This document shows positions 26,201-37,100 of a DNA stretch of 64,000 nt, piece by piece. This DNA comes from Marchantia polymorpha subsp. ruderalis (taxonomy: Eukaryota; Streptophyta; Marchantiopsida; Marchantiales; Marchantiaceae), in contig AP031356.1 in assembly GCA_037833965.1 (NCBI GenBank), positions 9,384,501-9,448,500 on the forward strand. Reading direction: 5' to 3'. The position numbers and the translations under genes were made by a program. How positions within the stretch are numbered: position 1 is the stretch's first letter; each line of letters starts with the position of its first letter. The notes beneath the pieces were generated by a model. That model worked only from the letters and a program-made list of their open reading frames with translations. It had not been told where the DNA came from and made no database searches.

Positions 26201-27059
26201 CACACTTCTATGTGAGAGCATCAGAAATAATGGCAGGGTAGACTCTTCCTCAAATATGTCTATGGTTGTGTGTGCACAACCATAGACATAATTGTGATTC
26301 GACCGGTAGTGTAATAAGTGAGCTAATTGTGAACTGCCTCAAAAGTCAGAATTCCCTTTTCTAATACTCATACTAATACTAAACGAAGGGGAGAGGGATG
26401 GGTCAGACGCAGAATAAGATGTTATCATCCAAGACTCAAGGTGAAACTGGAGCAGGATAGACTGACGGGATTGCTCTGGTGATTGTGTTAGTGATTGCAC
26501 GGGCATGTGCTGTGGGAACATGGTTGGATTCACGCAGATGCAACCGGGACTGTGTCTAGTCTCGAACAAGACGGTGGACGAGTTGTGTGGAGATTTGTCG
26601 CGCTCGTGGTTCACCCGCGGATGTCCGAGCCACTACGGCTGGGTGGCCATTCTCGGCTTGGCCTTGTACATCTGCGCATTCTCGCCGGGGATGGGGCCCG
26701 TGCCGTGGTCGGTGAACTCCGAGATCTACCCTCTGCGATTGCGGGGCGTTTGTGGAGGCATCGCGGCCACTGCGAACTGGTGTGCGAATCTGATCGTCAC
26801 GCAGTCGTTCCTCACTCTGACCACCGCCATCGGCACTTCTTACACCTTTCTGCTCTTGGGCGGCATTTCCATCGCCGCCCTGCTCTTTGTTTTCCTCTTC
26901 GTGCCCGAGACCAAAGGCCTGTCGTTCCAGGAGGTCGAGACCATGTGGAGCCGTCGAGCCGCTCAAGGCTGGGCCCGCTCGTGGGCCCAAGCTCAAGCTC
27001 AAGCTCAAGCTCGCCCCTCCAGAGATCCCGAGTCGGTATCTCAGAGTCACGCGTTGTAG
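23227..27059 (+). CDS. INT: myo-inositol/H+ symporter, INT2/INT4 type
   Basis: This is a sugar-porter (MFS) family inositol transporter. The extracellular PSI-type loop points to the plasma-membrane INT2/INT4 class rather than the vacuolar INT1 class. Exons: 23227-23416, 23563-23633, 23964-24299, 24633-24740, 24880-25080, 25293-25706, 26538-27059; 1842 nt, 613 aa. Visible motifs are [20 protein letters not shown] in TM1, DRFGRKP in loop 2-3, [34 protein letters not shown] in TM7, DRLGRRRL in loop 8-9 and PETKGL after TM12. The large loop after TM9 carries [18 protein letters not shown] and PGLC, the cysteine pattern of a PSI domain. An extra N-terminal tail of about 42 residues precedes MNRYIWKL, which could be an alternative start. 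The C-terminus has a QAQAQAQA run from a hexanucleotide repeat. The seventh exon is taken from CAG at 26535-26537 because the AG at 26491 breaks the frame. Confidence 0.94.
25251..25288 (+). repeat. (GGAT)n microsatellite in INT intron 5
   Basis: A run of GGAT/GGATG units ends directly at the acceptor of the sixth transporter exon. It replaces the usual pyrimidine tract there, so acceptor strength may vary with repeat length. Confidence 0.8.
26255..26290. repeat. 16-bp-arm hairpin in INT intron 6
   Basis: TATGTCTATGGTTGTG (26255-26270) and its exact complement (26275-26290) are separated by TGTG. It lies in the 831-nt, AT-rich sixth intron, whose middle looks like inserted DNA compared with the GC-rich exons around it. 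Confidence 0.85.
26983..27012 (+). repeat. hexanucleotide repeat encoding Gln-Ala
   Basis: Four to five copies of CAAGCT/CAAGCC in frame near the 3' end of the transporter CDS give an alternating Gln-Ala tail. It could vary in length between individuals without frameshift. Confidence 0.8.
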
Positions 27060-30000
27060 ATTTCGCAAGGCTCCGTTCATTCAGGCCTTCGTTTGGACAG
27101 CTCATGTTCATGAACTATGCCTTCCGAACATCAATCGGAGTTCCGACGCGCATGGCTCATGATTTGTTTGTGATTCTCTTGTCGATGATCGCCTGTTGCC
27201 ATTTTGCTATCTCGAGGCCAAAGTCGTATCGGAGGACTGCGGTCGGTGCTTCTCCTCTTCCTTATCATGTCATCTGTGTTCATTGGTTGTGCTCGTGTAA
27301 GGCGGAATCAAACCAGCCGGTTTTAGGTTTTGTCCGACTTTCATTCATGTACAAAAGAAAGCATTCTTTCATGAACTGACAACGATTTTTTCCCCTGTGG
27401 TTTCGACTGAAGTATCCTTGTGACACTCTCCATTTTACCATCATCTACCATATATTCTGCAAGGGCACAATTTATGCTACAGTATAAACTTAACTAGACG
27501 CCACAGTAATAATGTGATATAAATTATATGGCGTCTAATAATTATGCAATTATGCACAATGCTAGATCGCCTGGGCATGATCCTCAGTTCAATCTTTTAA
27601 GGGCGTAGTTAGAACACCAATCCAGGAGCATTGTGCACGTAAATCTCTCCCGGACGATGGACAAGACGTTTCATAATGAAACAACACGTCCCGGATTTGC
27701 GAGGAAGGGACGAAGGACATCGAAAGGCCAGAACAAGATGCCAGACTAGAGTATGAAAAAAATGCATCTTGCGAAGCGTGACATGTCTGGAAGAAAAGAA
27801 AGGAAAACGAGCTAAGTGTGCTCTCCAAATGGATGATGAAGAGTGGTTGGAAAATAGGAGTGACGATGTAAGCGGACATTGTGAGTAAAGGTTTAAATGA
27901 GGGGTACAAAGTACTGTACTGCTGCTGATTAACTCATCGATCTTCGTCTTGATTCCTTCATCCTCGTTTTACTTCCGCCACCCAGTTGGACCGTGTGCGA
28001 CTTCTGGTGTGGGGTCGTGCAACAAACTCTCCCACATCGATGCCAGATCTCTTGCCAAGAGATGGACTTTACGCGAAGCCTTGATAAACTGAGGATGACA
28101 GCGACTCAAATAATTAGATTGATCAAATTAAATGGTTGGAAAATCAACAGTTGATTGGAAGTTGTTTAGGGCTGTTATCCTAAGTGACACGAAATTGATG
28201 ACATAGTGTCAATTGGATAGCAAAAACTATTGGAAGATGGCATCAAGTTTCACTAAAAATAAACGAACCATATAAAACTGCGAACATTGTTATTATCATA
28301 TATCATACCAGAAATATATCGTAGATCACTTTTATACATACTATGATATGCCATCATATCTTTCTATTCTATCTCTAGATCTAATGATAAATAACTAATA
28401 ACAGAATCATCTGGGGTTGTATAGTTTATCGTGATCAATAGCGATATAGCCATATAGGTTACAATGCTCTGTATAGAATGATAGTGTATTTGAGTATCGA
28501 GTGTCAATCATTTCAAATTATAGTGAAGATTTGAAAAAAGGATCTGTGGGATGACTTTGCGATGTTGATTTGGAAAACATGTCAATTTCTTGACACATTT
28601 GACAGACAAAACATCTTAACAAGGGTTCTCTAGGACCGTTGGCCATTCTGGCCTAGCCTCCAAGCACCTCCGTGGTCGTGTTCTGGGGCTTGAGGCTTCG
28701 CACCTCGTCTCTTGGCTGGGGCAGCATGGCAGCAGTGTGTCCGTCTGCCTCGTCACGCTGGATCAGCCACGTCAAGCTGCCCCTTGAGAATCGCAGATTC
28801 CTGACACACGATACAGGCCATGTTCTCGTGGTGCGAAAGACGTCCAGGCTTGGCAGTAATTGTCAGCCTGAACGATGTGAAAGGCAGACATTTTTTGATC
28901 CCCCTTAACAGTTGTGAGAATAAAGAGTGCTAACCACATACACAGGGATGTTGCTAGCCTTTTCATACAATGGACATTACTCTTTGGACATGTGAGTTCA
29001 ACAAATCCTGTAATGCTTTGTGTGGAAGCAGATTTCATGTAAGTGCTTTGTAAGTCATGTTTGGCTCAGAGAGGTATCAGAAGGTCAAGATGGTAATATC
29101 ATATTCCCCCATTTAGTTACTATATTCTTTTACATCGGTGTACTTCTTATACCAGATAGCATATCTAATCATCTTATTTTTACATCAATGCAATTGTAAA
29201 AATTTCAAGTGATATTTCTCTTATGTTTTGCTATTTCTGAATAAAATAATTTTGTTTTTTTAGATACAATAAGATATTTTTTCAAATATGATGTTATTTG
29301 GGCCAGCCAGACGTTTCCCAATATTTTAGATTTTAGTGTGCCCGCTCACTTCATGCATTTTTTTTTCTTTTTTTGAGAGATAAGTTGAAAACATTGGGAT
29401 CCCCTTACCTTTATAGTATCTTGAACTGGATAAAATATGCTTGTTTGAATATGTTCAAAAATAGGCAAGTGGCAAAGAGATTATGTAGTATATAGGCCAC
29501 AAGATTATCCAAAGTGAGGACGCGACATTATTAGCCATGAATTTCTGAGTTTGTGACACATCTCTAAGTGTGAATATTTTCACCTTTTTCACAGCCGGGG
29601 ATATGTCCGGATCCAACTTACCGTTGTACTGTTTAGGTCTCCTCACGGGTGAAGTAATTGAAATTCGTTGCATTGCAGTGCATCGATGAAGATGAAGAAA
29701 ATGTCCTGAACCCTGCATGCTTTGATTTTCTGATGGAAGAATTTCTTCCATTTCCTCTATAATCTCAGGTGACTCAGTTAAATACATTGTTGAGTTTCTT
29801 TACAATTACATGATGATTTCTACTTACGTAATATTCGTTCATAATTTACAATGATCATTTCTTGCTTTGGAATGCTAAGTAGAGGTACGATAATCATGGA
29901 CAACTTACCCTATTTGTAAAATGATCATGTCTCGGGTATTGGTAAGCCTTTCATTAAAGATTCAGGCAATGATCAATACGTATAGAGCCCCGCTAGGAAG

Positions 30001-30074
30001 GGGTATATCCGCGCCTAAGTAACGTATATCACATCAGGCGAATAACAAATGACTAGATTTATTCCAAGATATAT

Positions 30075-30098
30075 TACTACTATAATATTATAGTAGTA
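30075..30098. repeat. 24-bp AT palindrome
   Basis: TACTACTATAAT and its exact complement are adjacent (30075-30098). A related copy (CTACTATTATATTATAGT) follows within 20 bp. It is likely a simple-sequence cruciform. Confidence 0.8.
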
Positions 30099-32107
30099 CA
30101 ACTACTATTATATTATAGTGATTGTATTATTTATACTATTGACCATGGCAGAGGTCCTCAAGAAAATTCGTCAAATGAACATGGATTTACTTCACTGGCC
30201 AGTTGCACCTGGACACCCACACCTCAAGTCAAACGATGCAAACCGAAGGAAGGGAACACTTTCGAGCAGAGAATTTTCAGCACACTAGATGACGTAGAGA
30301 CTGAAGAAGGTTCTACAAAACGCCTTCGAGGTTCATCCCAAAATTGATAGGCGGTCCATGACTTTTAAGAAAACCATCACGAGTCGGTCATGCACGACTA
30401 ATATAATCAATCACCTCCCTGTCGCAATAATAAAAAAAATAAAAGAATTCAACTCACGTGTGTCTTTTAATAAACATCCGAAGACTTGTTGAACACACCA
30501 GAGATTCGAGACACGCGACGCGAAGGAGTTCGAAATGTGAGGCGAATCATTTCTCCCTCCGGATTGGGACACCGAACGAAGCAGGAATGGAATTCCCTTC
30601 GCTTATTTCCAGAATTCCCCCTGGCCTGGACATAACACCGCGCACGCACTTTCATGATTGCCTTGACATGACGCGTGCACACGTGGAATTCACACTTCCA
30701 TGAACGGGAAGCATCAACAGTCAGAGAGGCGATTAATAATCGAAAAAGGACAGAAGTTACCTTGCGCGAACATTTCAACGGAACAGGACCCGGAATCAAT
30801 TGTTCTTATAGAGAACCTCACGAGGGACCGTATCTGTAGTTGAGCCACACATACGGATCCAGCACCAACCTACCGACCCACCGTATGAGGCACCGTCGCA
30901 GCCTGGACAGAGTCCCTCCATACGACACACGCACAGAGCAGCACCCCGGAAAGTGGGGAGATCTCGGCCAGATCGGGCGGCACGGGATCGTCACCTACAT
31001 CTCGACCAGCAAGCGGACCCGGGCTTGGCGGTCACGCCAGCCGGCGTCAGTGGTCCGAGGAAGAGGAGCAAGGAAGATTCGCACCTTCTCTGTATAAGGA
31101 AATCTGAATTTCGCTGCAATGAGGTTTAGTAATTCACAAAATATAGCTATAATATTTTTTTTCTAACCTTAACCTACAAAGTGATAAATTATCATACAGT
31201 TTAGGTCTCTTAAACATATGTTTCGGAAGAAACTGAGTCTTCAATATTATTCAACTGCAATTTTGGTCATTAGTTGCATTATTTAGCTTTGATGGATTGC
31301 ACTGAACCCGTTGCAAAGCGTCGATACAAAACTGGAGCCCGAAAGACTCAGTGTCAACCGAAACAACCCTTACATAATAGTCTTTGCACTGCATCTCGTG
31401 ATTCTAATACTCTCGAAGTTGTTGTTGTTAATTTTCAATTTTGTATATGCTAAGGATAGACTAAAAATTCTTGGACCAGACGCAACATCTTCGCAAATAT
31501 CAAAAGCTCTCACCAAAGTAGAAGTGAAAGTATTTTGATAGTTCGGTCAAACATGCCAAAAATATCCAACCCATGCTTTATGAGATCAACCATGCAACCT
31601 CTAACATTTTGATTCCTTGCTTACCTCAAGGATTTAGATCATTGAAAACAAGGAATGTTATTCAAATAGCTTTGTATTATCAAGATAGTTTAGCAGATTA
31701 TTGACAACAAAATGCCAATGATTAAATATTGAAATAACAAAAAAATAATTTGGTCACTGAACAACGACTTTGCACTGCGTTATACCTTGTGACAAAACAA
31801 TGTGACTTTAGTGAGACTTGGAGTATTCCAGGAACGAAATACAGGTTTCTCAACTAATGAGTTTTTTGTAGCATTGGACTCTTCATTTCATGCACTTTCA
31901 CTATCTACAGCGTTTTTTTTGGGTTAAAATGGAAAGTTTATATTCACATATAAAAACTAGTACCAATATACCTTGAAGGAATTCATTGAAGTCAAATTTG
32001 CAAGTTTTTGAGAAAATATAAGAAATTTTATATTCCGTATTTTGCTTCGATGCGAATCCTTATTATATTTTGTAGTATTAGGGAACGAATGGAAGTTTCC
32101 CCATATA

Positions 32108-32149
32108 GCCAGATCTTCAGTCCTCTCTATATACGACTGAAGATCTGGC
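32108..32149. repeat. 15-bp-arm hairpin upstream of CYSTM gene
   Basis: GCCAGATCTTCAGTC (32108-32122) and its perfect complement (32135-32149) flank a 12-nt loop. It sits exactly at the change from AT-rich spacer to the GC-rich upstream region of the CYSTM gene. Confidence 0.85.
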
Positions 32150-32919
32150 ACGATGGCAGGGATTGCAGAGAGGACCGTCGCGGATTCTCCACCACGGAAT
32201 CGGCGTCGTCGCGGGCAATTGCCAGGAAGGCGGAGGAGGAGGAGGTCGTGGCGCCCGAGGACGATGATTCATGTTCTTAACCAGCGTCGGGGAGCTGGCA
32301 GCGGAGCGTGGCCGCGGCTCGGGGAGGGCGCGCCAGACGTCTGCCAGAGGTCTGACCTAGGCGCGTCCCGGAAGGAAGGGGGGCAAGCTTGGCGGGGAAG
32401 AAAGCGCAGACGGGGAAGGTGAGAGCCCAGCTGCCGCGGTCATTGATGCGTAACGGAGCGTCTCGGGAATCAAATCCAACGTCTGCGCGTCGACGGAAGA
32501 GGGTCGGGGCGGAGTTGGAGTCGGAGTCGGCTATGCCGGTCGAGGTGTGACGCCTTGCGCTCGTCAGACTCGAGGCTTTTGTGTCTGTCGAAGGGCGTCG
32601 CTGCCTGGGCCAGGTTGCCAGTTGCTCGTCTATTTGACTAGCGTCTCCGCAGTCGAGAGGCAGAGTGTTCGATTCGAGCTCGTCTGTGAAGCGGGGAGGA
32701 TCGAGGAGACGAAGCGGCATTTTGTATTGTCGACCGGAGCTGGTGGCTGCTGCGTTTTCTTGGCCGTGGAGTGATTGAGTGAGTGATATAGTGCGTGAGT
32801 GCGTGCGGAAGGCAAAAAATTAAACACACGAAACGAACTGTGACTGCAGGAGCCTCAAGATCCATCTCTTCGTCGTTTAGTCGGAGTTCGAGTATTTTCT
32901 AAAGCTAAACTTCGCCACC
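32150..32919 (+). promoter_or_regulatory. GC-rich promoter/leader of CYSTM gene
   Basis: This 770-nt GC-rich island leads directly to the ATG at 32920, which has a strong start context (GCCACCATGA). Overlapping open frames on both strands here (up to 147 codons) are mutually shadowing and low-complexity. I read the block as promoter plus a long 5' UTR; the start of transcription is not resolved. Confidence 0.5.
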
Positions 32920-34149
32920 ATGAGCTACTACGAGGACGGCAAGCAGCCACCCGTCGGAGTCCCACCCCCTCAAGGCTATGGTACGCTCTTGCCCCCTGAT
33001 TCTTCCGTGCTTCTCTCGTGCTCTGCAGTTCTGGGCGGGTAGAGGGGGAAGGTGTATTTCTAGCTGCCGGTCACACTTCAGTCGCTTCCCAGGAGTTGTC
33101 TGAATAGCATGCGCGCTGCAGATCGGTGACGAAAGACATATTCTCGATAAATCAAGAACCTGATTAGGATGAAGGTTGTCACCGTGTTACAGCCTGATGT
33201 CGGGCTTTTCCTTACAGCTGCGTAGCCTGAACTACTTATTCAACGTACAGCAAGTATCTTCGTTCTAGTAACTTTCTTACATACTTATAATCGCTAGCTT
33301 ATCTCGGCATCTCGCAAATTCTGTGCCCTCATAATGTCCCGAATATGTGGAACCAATGCCTGATCCCACAGTAATAGGGCTGGCAGTAGGAGAACCTTGC
33401 GATAATTTATGTGAGAGGGCCGTCTTCAATTCCAAAGGATTTGACAATTAGGGTGATATAGGCTTGCTGAAGCTGTTCTCAACATCTCTCTGCCTTGTTT
33501 ATTCCGCTACATCACAGCAGATGGTTGAGTGATTTCCTACTCTGCTAAGTGTTACTCACCCGTCAAAAAACCTCAGGTAGCGTCATTAGCATACAGGGAA
33601 CGGATTTGTGTCTCCTGAAGAGCAATTGGTGTAATCTGAACATTTTTCCCAGGCTTTTGTTATCCAGATTTCTAGCTTTGATGTTCGTTTCTGGGCCTCG
33701 CTTACACGGGCGAATGCGGGGAGATGTACTGGAGTCTTGAAAATTAGAAACTTCATGGGACTAGATGGGTTCTTATTTGATGTCACCATCTTGTCCTGTA
33801 TATGCAGGCTACCCACCTCAAGGTTATCCTCCCCAAGGGTACCAGCCCCAGGGTTATCCTCCTCAGGGTTATCCCCCAGAAGGTTATCAGCAGCAAGGCT
33901 ACCCACCTCAACAGCAAATGTATCAGCAACAGCCTCAGTATCAACAGCAACAACAGAATAACGACCGAGGCCCCTCATTTGCTGAAGGATGGTGAGTTAT
34001 TCATTGTTCAATTTGATTAGATGATTCAGGACATTGGAGGAGATGCATGTCTGGTCTGTTGGTATTTTATCTGACTGAATCTTTTTTGCATTCTCATGTG
34101 CAGTCTTGCAGCTCTCTGCTGTTGTTGCCTGTGCGACTTCCTCTTCTAG
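32920..34149 (+). CDS. CYSTM-family small cysteine-rich tail membrane protein
   Basis: CYSTM proteins are short tail-anchored membrane proteins linked in many eukaryotes to stress and metal tolerance. Exons: 32920-32980, 33808-33991 and 34104-34149, totalling 291 nt or 96 aa. The N-terminus is MSYYEDGKQPPVGVPPPQGY. Residues about 20-60 are Tyr-Pro-Pro-Gln-Gly repeats (YPPQGY, YQPQGY, YPPEGY), followed by a Gln/Tyr-rich stretch. The C-terminal module is FAEGCLAALCCCCLCDFLF, the diagnostic CYSTM cluster: hydrophobic, with five clustered cysteines plus one upstream. The first intron is long (827 nt). All three joins keep the frame (phases 1 and 2), and the last exon encodes only the cysteine cluster. 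The specific member and ligand are unknown; the function is inferred from the family. Confidence 0.9.
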
Positions 34150-37100
34150 ATCAACATCCAGATGAAGGATTCCGGTTTCCCTTTTTCGACATCAAAAGCC
34201 AAAGTCACTGGTGTCTCCAAGCTACGTACACGTTGTTACTAATTGGGTCCAACAATTTGTATCAGGCTTGTAGACTGTGTAGGTTAAAAGAAAAAACCAA
34301 AGGTTGACTAGATGCTGACTAATAAAGCCGATTTAGGACTTCTGGCGATTGGGATCATAGCGGGTTTTGATCCTTCGTTTCAAATTCTTTCGGAAGTGGC
34401 ATTTATTTGTTGATTGTTAAAGTTCAAATTTTGTAAGCAGACGTCAAGACGAGTCTGTTTCGTTAAGCTACGACCTTCCCGCCTGACCTGAAGTGGACAT
34501 GAACAGCGGACCTGCAGCCTTTGGTCCACTGACTCTAAAATTTATGAAGCACTCATGTGTGCTGACGTTATCGTCATCCACGAGGATGTTTTATCAGTGG
34601 ATTACGGCAGAGCTGACAATGCTAGACTGAGCTGGTCATGAAGTGCAGATTTTATATACCACGACGGAAGAGCATCATTTTTTTATAGCCAGACCAGTTC
34701 CTTGATGAATTTGTCCTCCGGCTGTTTGCTCGTGTATATTTCCCTTCTATATATTAAAACTTCCTTCCATTTCACATGTTGTGCGTTCCTTCTGTCGGAT
34801 TGTACACGGCTTTTCGGCTTTTGTAGTGGTTGTGAGTGTGGGCCTCGTAGTCGTTTGTTGCGAATTCTAGACGGATGGACTCAGTATATGTAATTTCTAC
34901 GTACCATTCTGCGACATTGTACAACGTACATCCAGTTGTGTGTTCAATATGACTCCATGGAAGTTACTAGTGGAAGAAAAGTGCAAGCGTAACAGGCATT
35001 GAAAGATGTTCCATCACAGCTGTCTTTGCAAGTATTTTGGGAAGAATGTGGAAACTATATGTCTTCGATGAAGCCAAGAATCATATGCTGATTCGGAGTT
35101 TTCTAGTCTGTCTTTTTTTATATATACAGCATGATGACACAGGTATTTCTAGTATGTGAAGAAACCCTGGCCTGTACCAGCAGACGGCGTTGTGGGCATC
35201 AACCATTCGTACATCAAATTGGGATTGTAGGTGAGCGAGCACTCAAAAGCGACGCTCCGCCTAGAAATCCGCCCCTAGAAACTGGAGTTTGTATGTAAAT
35301 TCATAGTATTATAGTTAGTGACCGCGGTATAGCAACAAACCTTATATCTATCTAGTTACAACTGGACACAACAGGAAGTGAAAAATCCACACAACTAACC
35401 GATACACTTTCGGATATCATCTCATCTCGAGACTGTCCGTTCATCAGCATCGAATTCTTAACAGCAGGACTGTTTGAATTAACATTCTAATGAAAGTTTG
35501 AAAGCGACTTAAACCCAATCAAAGCCATTATAATCAAAATTCGAACGTGAGTATATGATGTTCTGATAACGTCAAGCATCTACATTTAAATTGGCTAGTG
35601 TCGGAGTCAAATTCTTGAACATTTAAACAGAATGCCCAGCTGCATCCTCACACGGATATCACCTCGACTTACTATGGACCTTCATCTGCCACCGCTTTGT
35701 TGACCATCTCCATGTCCGTGGATAACTCTCAAACCTGATCCAGTTTCGATTTCAACGCGCAGTGAATCACAGATGTGCCAAGTTCCATCGACAAGTTTGA
35801 AGAGTGTCCATTTATATACTACTCGTGTACGCACTGCCCATGTAAAGTTTTCTTGATGATGGACGTTTGACTGCAGCACGTGAAGCTGACTGGTACGAAT
35901 GGTCGTAGAGCTCATGACCCAATTCTGACCTGTTGCGTCCGTGTGGTGGTATGCGCGCCTGTTCACATCGCGATTGAATGGTTTAAGGGTTAGACGATAG
36001 GATTACCTATATATCAAATGAACATACTAGTCGATCATGGGGACAAAATGGGAGAAGCGGGAAGGGATTCATCCAGGGAAGAGATTCAGCGATTTAAGGG
36101 TTAGAGAGTTCAAACCATGTGAACTAAACTAGCATATAAAATATGTGCAATGGCCATGGTAAAAATTTTTTTTAGACAAACCTTGAGATAGTATTTTGTA
36201 AGCAATTTGCAGGCAACTATGTGTATGAAAGATGACAATGTAATTTTGGTATAATGTGCTGAATACAATCCATTTTATTCAGCACAAATCAATATGAAAA
36301 TTGAATTTCAAATGAAGACTACTATTAAATGTTCTTTTGGGAGGAGATATTAGTGACCTAAAATATCCGTATCCTTGTACTGATAATCCGGAGTGGAATA
36401 AGTTATTCGATCATCTTTAACACCAGCTTTGAATCCAACATCTGCTTTAGTCTCCGTTTGTGGTGATATAAGTCCTTCCCTACAAATGAAATAATATTCT
36501 TGCATGTATGAGGTCTGCTCGATGATTTTTTTTCCTAATTTTCTTTTGTATAAAATTTTTCTAAGTAAAAATTAGTGAAAATCTTTAAGGTAGGCAATGG
36601 AGCAAGATAAGTGAAGATGAGCTTTGAGGGAAAATAGTATCTGCTTAAAAAATTTCAACTTTTGATAGGAGTGAAAGGATGTTAATAATTCTAAACTAAT
36701 CACGTAAATAACATCATTTTGACTTTTGATGAGCTTGAAAAAGCATTTTAGTGATTTTGAACTCTTAATTTTGACAGGGTGACCAACAGAAGCAAGTCAA
36801 CGTTTCCAAGAATCGTGAGTTGTAAGATTACAATCTTACTGCCTCATGTGTATGAAAAAAGTGTCCGAAGCTCATTCCTCTGAAGTTAGGAAGTACTCTC
36901 ATATACACTTCCTCATCATTAGTTCAGAGAATTTACCCACACATATTCCACAATTTGCTTTTGAGGTAACCATCTGTTGAAAGTTTTCATTACCGATGTG
37001 TCCACCAGATTAGAAAATCCGAGACGAAGATATTTCAACGACGAACTGGTTTCTTTGTAAAGTGCAGTCTTGATAATGGACTCAGATAGAATAACAGTGA

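Larger units (their letters stand above)
27060..32919. other. spacer between inositol transporter and CYSTM gene
   Basis: No gene is recognised in this 5.9 kb. It alternates AT-rich blocks (28.1-28.6, 29.1-30.1 and 31.1-32.1 kb) with GC-richer islands (28.6-29.0, 30.5-31.1 and 32.15-32.9 kb). Open frames at 27589-27909 (-), 29455-29787 (-), about 30150-30348 (+) and 30840-31097 (+) have no known domain. The island after 32.15 kb is best read as promoter and leader of the CYSTM gene. Confidence 0.5.

Noticed and set aside
32153..32720. overlapping open frames on both strands upstream of the CYSTM gene
   Set aside because: They are mutually overlapping, Arg/Gly/Ser-rich, lack domains, and lie in a GC-rich leader.
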